A program made the position numbers and the translations under genes. A DNA stretch of 64,000 bases, from NCBI RefSeq assembly GCF_009295825.1, contig NZ_WHKF01000009.1, positions 62,001 to 126,000 on the forward strand, written 5' to 3'. The first letter of the stretch is position 1, and each line of letters begins with the position of its first letter. The notes beneath the pieces were generated by a model. It did no database searches and had not been told where the DNA came from. It saw only the letters and a list, made by a program, of their open reading frames with translations. Positions 35,015 to 43,330 of the stretch are shown piece after piece. Source of the DNA: Marinifilum sp. N1E240 (GTDB taxonomy: Bacteria; Bacteroidota; Bacteroidia; Bacteroidales; Marinifilaceae).

Positions 35015-36346
35015 ATGAAAATAAAAGAACCACAACTACGAGTTGGAATCATGTACGAAAAAGAGATTTCGTTTCAATTAAACGGAACTTATGTACTTCA
35101 ACAAAATGGGAAAAAATACGCTGGAAATCAGCATGCAAAATTTGTTGATGGAAAAATTGTTTTCGATGGATTATGCGAGAATGAATTGATTTTCAACCCT
35201 GAAAATGAAAAAGAGGGATGCTTTGATCTGTTTGGTGTAACCATTGGAATTAAATTTCATTGGGAGAGAAAAGAAGATCAGAAATTTAAAGGAGCCTTGC
35301 ATTTTATCGTGGAAGACGAAAAACTGACTGCAATTAATGTGCTTTCCCTTGAAGATTATCTGGTAAGCGTAATTTCTTCTGAAATGAGTGCTACAAGTAG
35401 TATGGAACTTTTAAAAGCTCACGCTGTAATTTCACGATCGTGGTTGATGGCTCAGGTAATAAAGGGTGAAGAATTACTGCAATCCAATACAAATTACCAA
35501 AGTATTGTTGAAACAGAGGATTCTTATATTCGCTGGTACGATAGAGAAGATCATGTTAATTTCGATGTTTGCGCCGACGATCATTGTCAGCGTTATCAGG
35601 GAATTACAAGACAATCTACACAATTGGTAGTTGAGGCAATTGAATCTACGCGTGGCTTGGTTTTGACCAGTGAAGGAAGGATTTGTGATGCAAGATTTTC
35701 CAAATGTTGTGGTGGTGTTGCTGAAACTTTCGAAAATGTTTGGGAACCGGAAAATCACAAATACTTGCAGGCAGTGATCGATAATCCTCAGGCACCTGCT
35801 GGTTACGATATGAATTTAAAAGATGAACTTGCTGCCGATAAATTTATTCGCACTTCGCCTGAGGCATTCTGTAATACAACAGATAAGGAAATTCTTTCGC
35901 AGGTTTTAAATGATTACGATCAGGAAACCATGGATTTTTATCGCTGGAAAGTGGAATACACACAGGAAGAAATTGCAGAATTAATCGAAAGAAAAACAGG
36001 AAAAGAATTTGGACAGATTTTGGATCTTATTCCAGGTAAACGAGGTGAATCGGGACGATTAATTACACTGAAAATTATTGGCAGTAAACGATCATTAACC
36101 ATTGGGAAAGAATTAGAAATTCGAAAAGTACTTTCAGAATCTCATTTGTATAGTTCCGAATTTGTGGTTGATAAATTGGATCTTAAAAATGGAGTACCTT
36201 CTAAATTTGTTTTGATTGGTGCCGGTTGGGGACATGGCGTTGGTCTTTGTCAAATTGGAGCAGCCGTAATGGGAGCCAAAGGATACAAACACGATGAAAT
36301 TCTACTTCACTATTTCAGAGGAGCTGAATTAGAAAAAAGATATTAA
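35015..36346 (+). CDS. SpoIID/LytB-domain protein without signal peptide
   Basis: A 443-residue SpoIID family member. SpoIID is a lytic transglycosylase that cuts denuded glycan strands. The catalytic Glu motif is SSEMSATSSMELLKAHAVIS followed by RSWLM, and the C-terminal GWGHGVGLCQIGAAVMGAKG is typical. The insert contains Cys residues (VCADDHCQRY, FSKCCGGVAETF). The protein begins MKIKEPQLRVGIMYEKEIS, with no signal peptide or anchor, and only 11 bases separate it from DUF4922, leaving little room for one. It may therefore act in the cytoplasm on imported glycan, or be exported by another route. Confidence 0.85.
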   Translation: MKIKEPQLRVGIMYEKEISFQLNGTYVLQQNGKKYAGNQHAKFVDGKIVFDGLCENELIFNPENEKEGCFDLFGVTIGIKFHWERKEDQKFKGALHFIVEDEKLTAINVLSLEDYLVSVISSEMSATSSMELLKAHAVISRSWLMAQVIKGEELLQSNTNYQSIVETEDSYIRWYDREDHVNFDVCADDHCQRYQGITRQSTQLVVEAIESTRGLVLTSEGRICDARFSKCCGGVAETFENVWEPENHKYLQAVIDNPQAPAGYDMNLKDELAADKFIRTSPEAFCNTTDKEILSQVLNDYDQETMDFYRWKVEYTQEEIAELIERKTGKEFGQILDLIPGKRGESGRLITLKIIGSKRSLTIGKELEIRKVLSESHLYSSEFVVDKLDLKNGVPSKFVLIGAGWGHGVGLCQIGAAVMGAKGYKHDEILLHYFRGAELEKRY

Positions 36347-36405
36347 CAAATGTTTGAGAGTTTTATTTCGAATGAGGCTCTCAATACTATCAACTCGTTT
36401 TCATA

Positions 36406-38298
36406 ATGGAAAAGAGTAAAAGGATTAATAAAATCAATACAATGTCAAAATCAAAATCAGGAAATCGCTCACCTTGGGCATGGATTCCATCCTTATATTT
36501 TGCTGAAGGTATTCCTTATGTAGTAGTGATGACGGTTGCAGTTATCATGTATAAACGATTGGGTATTTCAAATACAGATATTGCACTTTATACTTCCTGG
36601 TTATACTTGCCGTGGGTAATTAAGCCATTTTGGAGTCCAATTGTTGATATTTTAAAAAGTAAGCGTTGGTGGATTGTAAGCATGCAACTTTTGATTGGTG
36701 CTGGTTTAGCTGGTGTTGCTTTTACTGTTCCAACAACTTTGTTCTTTCAATCAACATTAGCATTTTTCTGGTTATTGGCTTTTAGTTCCGCAACTCATGA
36801 TATTGCCGCTGATGGTTTTTACATGTATGGGATTGATGATAGTCAACAAGCTTACTTTATTGGGATTCGATCTACATTTTATCGTTTAGCGATGATTACG
36901 GGGCAAGGGCTATTGATTATTTTAGCAGGCTTTTTCGAAGTTGCTTGGGGATTAGAGCCAGTTGAAATAATGGTTAATTCTTCAATGAAAGATTCTAAAA
37001 AGGTTGAGTTGTTGGCGGAAAAAAGTACTGAGAAATCTAAGGATGATTTTTATTTTACTCTGGATAATACAAACCTTTTCGTAGAATCTGGTGTTATGAT
37101 TGAGTCTGAGTTTGATTCCATTTCAAATCATGTTAAGAATTCTAATGTTGAGAATGGTTTTGTTTTACTTGAAAAAGAAAAAGAGGAAGAAAAAGAGGAA
37201 GATTCTTGGTGGGATAAATCTGTTGTAGATCCTTTGGAAGGTTTCATTAAAGACAATTTTGGATCTACTAAATATTCAAAAGATAAAGAAATCATAAAAG
37301 GAAATGTTGGAGTGGCTCATGTGAAACTTTCACTTGAACCTAAAGAAGGTAAGGAAATAATTTTAAGCTTATCTAGAAAAAAAGGTAATGAAAGTATTAA
37401 CCTGATCAGTTCGGATCGATTAGTGTTTACAAAGGAGAATTGGGATAAGGAAGCTATTCTTCTTTTTCAAGTAGATCCTAAGATGAAGAAATCATCAAGT
37501 TCAATATTCATAGGAAGATCTGGAAATATTCCAATGGCATGGTCGATGATTTTTGTGATATTAGCAGGTCTGTTTCTATTGTTTTCATTTTATCACAAAT
37601 TTGCTTTACCAAAGCCTCAAGGAGATGAAGAGAAAGAAGTAAAAGGTTTTGCCAATGTATTTTCCGATTTTACTGAAACATTCACTACATTTTTCTTTAA
37701 GAAAGACATCTTGTTGATCATCGGGGTACTACTAACTTATCGCCTTGGAGAGTCGCAATTGGTAAAAATGGCTTCACCTTTCTTGTTAGACGGTAGAGAA
37801 ATTGGAGGATTGGGATTATCTACCAGTGAAGTGGGAATTGTTTATGGAACCATTGGAATTCTTTTTCTTACGATTGGAGGTATTTTGGGAGGATATGCAG
37901 CTTCACGAAAAGGTTTAAAGTACTGGCTGTGGCCTATGGTGATTGCTATTAACCTGCCAAATTTGGTTTATGTGTATCTTTCTTATGCATTGCCTGAATC
38001 ATTTGTTTTGGTTTGTGCATCGGTGGCAGTTGAGCAGTTTGGATATGGTTTCGGATTTACAGCTTATATGTTGTATCAGATTTATGTATCCGAAGGAAAG
38101 CACAAAACAGCGCATTTTGCATTTTGTACGGGTTTAATGGCATTGGGGATGATGATTCCTGGAATGGTATCTGGTTGGATTCAGGAAATGATTGGATATC
38201 AACACTTCTTTGTGTGGGTAATCATTTGTACCATTCCAAGTTTTATTATGGTGAAATTAATCAAGGTTGATCCTAAGTTTGGTATCAAGCAAAAATAA
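36406..38298 (+). CDS. AmpG-like MFS transporter with periplasmic insert
   Basis: Inner-membrane transporter of 630 residues resembling AmpG, the permease for anhydro-muropeptides. TM1-5 lie before residue 180 (YFAEGIPYVVVMTVAVIMYK, LYLPWVIKPFWSPIVD, SATHDIAADGFYMYGID). TM6 starts near 376 and six more follow (from about 430). About 195 residues (182-375) are inserted between TM5 and TM6, on the periplasmic side by MFS topology. The insert has a charged EKEKEEEKEED run and a beta-strand-rich part ending DRLVFTKENWDKEAILLFQV, reminiscent of Calx-beta-type strands. Usual AmpG has no such domain. The start could also be ATG 36442. Confidence 0.82.
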   Translation: MEKSKRINKINTMSKSKSGNRSPWAWIPSLYFAEGIPYVVVMTVAVIMYKRLGISNTDIALYTSWLYLPWVIKPFWSPIVDILKSKRWWIVSMQLLIGAGLAGVAFTVPTTLFFQSTLAFFWLLAFSSATHDIAADGFYMYGIDDSQQAYFIGIRSTFYRLAMITGQGLLIILAGFFEVAWGLEPVEIMVNSSMKDSKKVELLAEKSTEKSKDDFYFTLDNTNLFVESGVMIESEFDSISNHVKNSNVENGFVLLEKEKEEEKEEDSWWDKSVVDPLEGFIKDNFGSTKYSKDKEIIKGNVGVAHVKLSLEPKEGKEIILSLSRKKGNESINLISSDRLVFTKENWDKEAILLFQVDPKMKKSSSSIFIGRSGNIPMAWSMIFVILAGLFLLFSFYHKFALPKPQGDEEKEVKGFANVFSDFTETFTTFFFKKDILLIIGVLLTYRLGESQLVKMASPFLLDGREIGGLGLSTSEVGIVYGTIGILFLTIGGILGGYAASRKGLKYWLWPMVIAINLPNLVYVYLSYALPESFVLVCASVAVEQFGYGFGFTAYMLYQIYVSEGKHKTAHFAFCTGLMALGMMIPGMVSGWIQEMIGYQHFFVWVIICTIPSFIMVKLIKVDPKFGIKQK

Positions 38299-38348
38299 TT
38301 TCACAGAATATAGATCATTAATAATTGCCAAATATTACAAAATTAGAT

Positions 38349-38879
38349 ATGAAAAAGCGAATTGCATTTCTCGGAGATAGCCTAACTCATGCAGGAAGGT
38401 GGGAAGAGTATTTTCTAAATGCCGATATATCTAATAATGGAATTCCAGGAGAAATTTCGATAGAAATTCTTTCACGTTTGGATGGTGTATTGCAAAAGCA
38501 ACCTGATATTATTTTTGTGATGATGGGCATTAATGATTTGGGAAGTGGTATTAATGTGGAAGAGATTCTGGGTCATTATAATCAACTTATTGATCGGGTT
38601 AAAAGAAATTCAAAAGCAAAATTGATTGTGCAGAGTTTGCTTCCTGTGAATTTTGAACTATTTCCTATCACTATTTTTAATGCTGAGGATATCATCAATT
38701 TGAATGATTTGCTAAAATCTCAATGTAAAAAGGAAGATATCACTTTCGTGGATCTGTATTCATCTTTCGCGACAGGTTCCAATGAACTAATGAAAGAGTA
38801 TACCTACGACGGGCTGCATTTAAATGATTCGGGATATTCTGTTTGGAAAAATAAATTGTTCTCTGAAAACCTATTATAA
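38349..38879 (+). CDS. SGNH/GDSL hydrolase
   Basis: A 176-residue esterase-type hydrolase without signal peptide. All four blocks are visible: FLGDSLTHAGRW (nucleophile Ser), NGIPGEISIEIL (Gly), VMMGINDLGSG (Asn) and DGLHLNDSGY (Asp/His). It may remove O-acetyl groups from salvaged sugars or muropeptides, but that is inferred only from its place in the operon. ATG 38349 is preferred to TTG 38325. It ends 4 bases before the next gene. Confidence 0.85.
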   Translation: MKKRIAFLGDSLTHAGRWEEYFLNADISNNGIPGEISIEILSRLDGVLQKQPDIIFVMMGINDLGSGINVEEILGHYNQLIDRVKRNSKAKLIVQSLLPVNFELFPITIFNAEDIINLNDLLKSQCKKEDITFVDLYSSFATGSNELMKEYTYDGLHLNDSGYSVWKNKLFSENLL

Positions 38880-38883
38880 CATT

Positions 38884-39993
38884 ATGGAAAAACCGAAAAG
38901 ACTAATGGCTTTGGATGCCTTTCGTGGGTTAACCATTGCTACAATGATTACTGTAAATACTCCGGGGAGTTGGAGTCATGTGTATGCTCCATTGTTGCAT
39001 TCAAAATGGCATGGTTGCACACCAACGGATTTAGTATTTCCATTCTTTTTATTCGCTGTTGGAGTCGCCATGTTTTTTGCTTTTGGGAAGTTCAATCATC
39101 AATTGAATGCCGAAGCTGGAAAGAAAATAATAAAACGGACTCTTATTATATTTGGCATTGGTTTGTTGCTGAATGCATTTCCGTTTTATCACATCAAGTT
39201 TGAAAATTTGAGAATAATGGGCGTTTTGCAGCGAATTGCTTTGGCTTACGGCATAGGTAGTTTTCTTTGTCTGACTTTAAACAAAACAAGGTTATTGTAT
39301 CTATCTGGGGCAATTTTATTTTCTTATTGGGGCTTGGTGTATTTCTTTGGCGGAGAAAATCCATATAGTTTAGAAGGTAATCCTACTATGGCTTTTGATA
39401 CAATGATTTTAGGAGCAAGTCATATGTATAAAGGTTTTGGAATTACATTCGATCCGGAAGGTTTGTTTAGTACACTTCCTGCAATAGTCACGGTTATTTT
39501 GGGATATCTAACGGGAGCTTTAATTTCCAAATCGGAAAAGAAAAGAATTGTTCCAAAACTATTAGTATTTGGAGCTTTTGGAGTGATATTAGGATTGGTT
39601 TGGAGTTTAGGATTCCCGATTAATAAACCCATTTGGTCGAGTTCTTATGTGATTTACACTGCAGGCTTGGCTCAATTGCTTATGGCGGTAATGATATATC
39701 TTATCGATATACTGGATTATAAAAAATGGGCACATCCATTTCTTGTTTTTGGAATGAATCCCCTTTTTATTTTTGTGCTTTCTGCTGTTTGGGTTAAGAT
39801 TATTGTTTATGTAGTTCACTTTGCTGATGATGCAGGAAAAGTTATGAACGGCTATTCTTGGTTGTATCAGAATGGATTTGCTTCCTGGGCTGGACCTTTA
39901 AATGGATCTTTGCTCTTTGCATTAAGCCATATTTTGGTGTACTGGTTGATTGTATTGTATTTATATCGGAAACGAATTTTTATTAAAATATAA
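38884..39993 (+). CDS. DUF5009 / NagX-like multi-pass membrane protein (possible MurNAc transporter)
   Basis: A 369-residue protein with about ten membrane helices, of the COG4299/DUF5009 family related to heparan-alpha-glucosaminide acetyltransferase. Typical segments: MALDAFRGLTIATMITVNTP, HGCTPTDLVFPFFLFAVGVA (with His) and MGVLQRIALAYGIG. From memory, the Tannerella MurNAc transporter MurT, encoded with murK and murQ, belongs to this family, and NagX of GlcNAc operons does too. Either import of MurNAc/GlcNAc or transmembrane acetylation is possible. ATG 38884 is chosen; the longer frame overlaps the SGNH gene. Last gene of the operon. Confidence 0.8.
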   Translation: MEKPKRLMALDAFRGLTIATMITVNTPGSWSHVYAPLLHSKWHGCTPTDLVFPFFLFAVGVAMFFAFGKFNHQLNAEAGKKIIKRTLIIFGIGLLLNAFPFYHIKFENLRIMGVLQRIALAYGIGSFLCLTLNKTRLLYLSGAILFSYWGLVYFFGGENPYSLEGNPTMAFDTMILGASHMYKGFGITFDPEGLFSTLPAIVTVILGYLTGALISKSEKKRIVPKLLVFGAFGVILGLVWSLGFPINKPIWSSSYVIYTAGLAQLLMAVMIYLIDILDYKKWAHPFLVFGMNPLFIFVLSAVWVKIIVYVVHFADDAGKVMNGYSWLYQNGFASWAGPLNGSLLFALSHILVYWLIVLYLYRKRIFIKI

Positions 39994-39994
39994 T

Positions 39995-40024
39995 AAAAAA
40001 GCTTCGGAATTCCGAAGCTTTTTT
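39995..40024. terminator. Bidirectional terminator between the salvage operon and namZ-like gene
   Basis: A perfect 30-base palindrome, AAAAAAGCTTCGGAA and its complement, giving T runs in both directions for the two convergent genes. Confidence 0.9.
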
Positions 40025-40032
40025 ATTTTGCA

Positions 40033-41310
40033 TTATTGATATAACCAATATTGTTTTGATTTCTTTTTAAATTCTTCAGCAGGAATATCCCAAAGTTCTA
40101 TGATATCTTCTACTCTGTACCTTTTAGAAAATAGACTTCTTATCTTTTTGCTACCACAAACTTTATCAAACATGCTTAATCGTGACTGATCACACATTTT
40201 GAAAATATTTTTTTGTGGATATAATTTATGTAACTCTTGTAATACATAGAATTGAATTAAAGATAATGGAGCTTTTTTGATATCAGTAAAGTGAACCTGG
40301 ACTCCATGAATCATTCTACCTTTGCTAACTGAGTAATAGGGCTTGTAATGAATTGGGCGAAACAGAGTGCCTGGTAAATTTAAATCATTCAGATTTTTTG
40401 ATAGATCATCAGCATTTATCCATTCGGCAGCGAATAATTCAAATGGTTGAGTATAGCCAACTCCTATTGATATTGTATATAATTCACCTAAAATTCCTGA
40501 AATAGGATAATATATAGCACTTAATGAGTTTGGAATGTGAGGCGATGTTGGAACCCATGGTAATTTGGTATCAGCAAAAAGCATGTCTCTTTTCCAGCCT
40601 TCCATTTTTATAACAGTTAATTGGCATTTTTTTTCATTTTTCAACAATCCTTCATTGTTAATATAGTTTGCCAATTCTCCACAGGTAAGTCCGTAAATGT
40701 ATGGGATAGGAAATTGACTAACAAATGAAATATAGTTAGGCTCAACCAAAGCGCCTTCAACTTTTAATCCACCAATCGGATTTGGACGATCCAAAACTAT
40801 TAATTCCAAATTGTTTTCAGCGCAGGCTTCCATAGCTAAACCCATCGTACTGATGTACGTGTATGAGCGAACACCAATATCTTGAATGTCATAAACCAAA
40901 GCATCTAAACCTTTAAGCATTTTGGCATTTGGTTTTTTATTTTTTCCGTATAATGAGTAAACGGTGAGTCCGGTTTTTTTGTCGATGTAAGTTCCGACTT
41001 TATCTCCAGCTGCATGGTCACCACGAATTCCATGTTCAGGACTGTATAGTGCTTTGATTTTTAACTCTGGAGCAGCATGTAGAAGATCTATAGTAGATTG
41101 AAGATGTTGATTTACCCCCGTTGGATTGGTAATAATACCAATAGATTTTCCATTTAGGCTCTCAAAATTAGTTTTTTGTAGTACATCTATCCCTGTTAGT
41201 ACTTTTTGAGCCTTTAACTCTTTAAGCGAAAATACTTGGGTAAATACAAATATTATAAGAAAGAATAGTTGTGTCTTTTTGATGTGAATGCGCTTGTTGA
41301 TCAGTTTCAT
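40033..41310 (-). CDS. namZ: Exo-beta-N-acetylmuramidase NamZ-like (DUF1343, GH171)
   Basis: A 425-residue exported protein. The N-terminal signal (about 35 residues, ending LKAQ) precedes the DUF1343 core: GIDVLQKTNFESLNGKSIGI, ITNPTGVN, ALYSPEHGIRGDHAAGDKVG, LVYDIQDIGVRSYTYISTM, VLDRPNPIGG and GVGYTQPFE. NamZ of Bacillus and Tannerella releases MurNAc from the non-reducing end of MurNAc-GlcNAc chains and founded family GH171. This makes it the periplasmic MurNAc supplier for MurK/MurQ. Monocistronic, sharing a 396-base control region with the GHL10 gene. Confidence 0.9.
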   Translation of the reverse strand: MKLINKRIHIKKTQLFFLIIFVFTQVFSLKELKAQKVLTGIDVLQKTNFESLNGKSIGIITNPTGVNQHLQSTIDLLHAAPELKIKALYSPEHGIRGDHAAGDKVGTYIDKKTGLTVYSLYGKNKKPNAKMLKGLDALVYDIQDIGVRSYTYISTMGLAMEACAENNLELIVLDRPNPIGGLKVEGALVEPNYISFVSQFPIPYIYGLTCGELANYINNEGLLKNEKKCQLTVIKMEGWKRDMLFADTKLPWVPTSPHIPNSLSAIYYPISGILGELYTISIGVGYTQPFELFAAEWINADDLSKNLNDLNLPGTLFRPIHYKPYYSVSKGRMIHGVQVHFTDIKKAPLSLIQFYVLQELHKLYPQKNIFKMCDQSRLSMFDKVCGSKKIRSLFSKRYRVEDIIELWDIPAEEFKKKSKQYWLYQ

Positions 41311-41360
41311 AACTATTTTTAGATTTTCACAAATTAGAACTTTGTTTTTTATAAAATTCT

Positions 41361-41390
41361 ATTGCAAAACTAATAAAATTTCTATTTTTG
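41361..41390 (+). promoter_or_regulatory. Promoter toward the GHL10 gene
   Basis: ATTG at 41361-41364, 18 bases, then TATTTTTG at 41383-41390, an exact -7 box. The putative operator begins on the next base. Confidence 0.5.
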
Positions 41391-41405
41391 TAACATGTAT
41401 GACAA
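41391..41405 (+). promoter_or_regulatory. Putative FadR-type operator at the GHL10 promoter
   Basis: TAACATGTATGACAA, containing the 12-mer TAACATGTATGA also seen at 26115. It directly follows the -7 box and would cover the transcription start. Confidence 0.55.
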
Positions 41406-41706
41406 GTTAATGAATTCTACAAAATCACAAAATTATTTTCCTAAATTTTATTTTTGCTTTTTTCATTCTAATTGTGTGTTTTAATCACTCTTGCAAAAGT
41501 AAAAACAATTTAGCTTTTATAATTGAAACAGGTGAATTCAATATTGCTAATCAGATCATTAATGGTAAGAATTAATGATAGATTAAAAGAATACATACAT
41601 AAAATAAGGACTAATTAATATTTAGTAAGGAGAATAAGAATAATAAGGAGTGAATTTGTGCTGCAATAATTGGCATTTGTTACTTGATAGAAAATTACAA
41701 ATAGAT

Positions 41707-43194
41707 ATGAAAAAAATTGTAATACTTGGGTTAATGATTTTGGTAAGTTTGTGTGTTTCTGCAAAAAAGAAATCGCCCAAAAGAGAAATGCGAGCAGTAT
41801 GGATTGCTACGGTAGATAATATCGATTGGCCATCGAAATCGGGATTAAGTGTTGCTGAGCAAAAGGCAGAATTAATCGCTCATCTGGATCAGCATAAAAA
41901 AAATGGCATGAATGCTGTAATTTTTCAGATTAGACCGGCAACAGATGCTTTGTATGAATCCAGGTATGAGCCTTGGTCGCAATGGCTGACTGGTAAACAA
42001 GGGCAAGCACCGAATCCATATTACGATCCATTGCAATTTGCAATTGAGGAGTGTCACAAACGTGTAATGGAATTGCATGCTTGGATGAATCCTTACCGAG
42101 CTGTATATTCATATAAAGGGGCGAAAACTGATCCAAAGCACATTACCAATATTCAACCTGAACTTTTTCTAACCTACGGAAAACACAAATATTTTAATCC
42201 TGGCTTGCCTGAAACTAGAAACTATGTTTCGAAAATTGTTGGTGATGTTGTTCGCAGATACGATGTGGATGCGATTCATTTCGACGATTATTTTTATCCT
42301 TATAAAATAAAAGGAGAAGCATTCCCGGATTCATTAAGTTTTGCTAATCATGGTGGTAATTTTTATCCAAACCGAATTGATGATTGGAGAAGAGAGAATG
42401 TAAATCTGGTGATTAAGCAAATAAATGATACCATAAAATCCATTAAACCATGGATGCCTTTTGGCATATCTCCTTTTGGAGTCTGGAGAAATAAGAGTCT
42501 GGATAGAAAAGGTTCACGTACTAAGGCTGGGCAAACCAATTACGATGATTTGTATGCTGACGTTTTACTTTGGCTAAAGAAAGATTGGATTGATTATGTA
42601 ACTCCGCAAATTTATTGGCACATTGGTAAGAAGGTAGCCGATTACAAAACAATTGCAAAATGGTGGAATAAAAATTCCTTTGGTAAACCATGTTACATTG
42701 GACAAGGTGCTTACAGATTGAATCCGAAATCAGGAGTGAAAGCATGGCACAATTCCGATGAAATTATTACTCAATTGAGGCTGAATAGAAAATTGAAACG
42801 AGTTGACGGTAGTATGTTTTTCTCATCAAAATCATTTACAAATAACCTTTTAGGAATAAATGAGAAGCTGCAATCTCAAATCTATCAGAAATTAACTTTA
42901 ATTCCTGAATGTAAAACAATAGATCCAATTCAATTGTCTGCTCCAATGAAAATTGGTCTAAGTAAAGGGTATCTGCATTGGGATCAAGTAAAAGGTGCAA
43001 AATGTTATGTCGTTTATGTATTTGATAAAAATGATAAAATACAACTTGATAAAGCAGATACTATTCTTTCAATTACTTCTCAGTCTCAATTGAAATTGGA
43101 AAATGGATCCGAAAATTGTAAGTACGTGGTAACATCTATAAGTAGGACAAATACCGAAAGTATTGCCAGCGAATCTTTCGAGATTGAAAAATAG
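41707..43194 (+). CDS. GHL10-type glycoside hydrolase (DUF187) with FnIII-like tail
   Basis: A 495-residue exported enzyme: signal peptide MKKIVILGLMILVSLCVSA, then the GHL10 domain (PF02638) with REMRAVWIATVDNIDWPSK, MNAVIFQIRPATDALYES, ELHAWMNPYRA, DAIHFDDYFYPYKI, MPFGISPFGVW and DYVTPQIYWHIG. Acidic residues in HFDDYF and the QIYW motif mark the likely active site. A beta-sandwich of about 90 residues closes the protein. The family is thought to act on peptidoglycan or related glycans; the bond cut is not established. I use ATG 41707, which yields a normal signal peptide. Confidence 0.88.
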   Translation: MKKIVILGLMILVSLCVSAKKKSPKREMRAVWIATVDNIDWPSKSGLSVAEQKAELIAHLDQHKKNGMNAVIFQIRPATDALYESRYEPWSQWLTGKQGQAPNPYYDPLQFAIEECHKRVMELHAWMNPYRAVYSYKGAKTDPKHITNIQPELFLTYGKHKYFNPGLPETRNYVSKIVGDVVRRYDVDAIHFDDYFYPYKIKGEAFPDSLSFANHGGNFYPNRIDDWRRENVNLVIKQINDTIKSIKPWMPFGISPFGVWRNKSLDRKGSRTKAGQTNYDDLYADVLLWLKKDWIDYVTPQIYWHIGKKVADYKTIAKWWNKNSFGKPCYIGQGAYRLNPKSGVKAWHNSDEIITQLRLNRKLKRVDGSMFFSSKSFTNNLLGINEKLQSQIYQKLTLIPECKTIDPIQLSAPMKIGLSKGYLHWDQVKGAKCYVVYVFDKNDKIQLDKADTILSITSQSQLKLENGSENCKYVVTSISRTNTESIASESFEIEK

Positions 43195-43276
43195 TCGTAA
43201 AAATATTATCACCTAAATAGAAACATAGAGTTACTTGGAGAAAGACTGATAAGTGACGAACTTCTTATTACTCAAT

Positions 43277-43303
43277 AAAAGGAGTTTTTGTTAACTCTTT
43301 TTT
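43277..43303 (+). terminator. Possible weak terminator after the GHL10 gene
   Basis: Stem GAGTT/AACTC extended by A/T pairs, loop TTTGTT, then a T run. It lies 28 bases before the symporter start, so it may only attenuate. Confidence 0.45.
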
Positions 43304-43330
43304 AAATACTTAAAATCTAATATCACACGA

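Larger units (their letters stand above)
41311..41706. other. Divergent control region, namZ-like / GHL10
   Basis: 396 bases without a convincing gene. It holds a promoter at 41361-41390, an operator-like site at 41391-41405 and a second -7-like TATTTTTG near 41447. The leader to the GHL10 start at 41707 would be about 300 bases, very A-rich near its end, with no clear hairpin or coding sequence. Confidence 0.6.
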
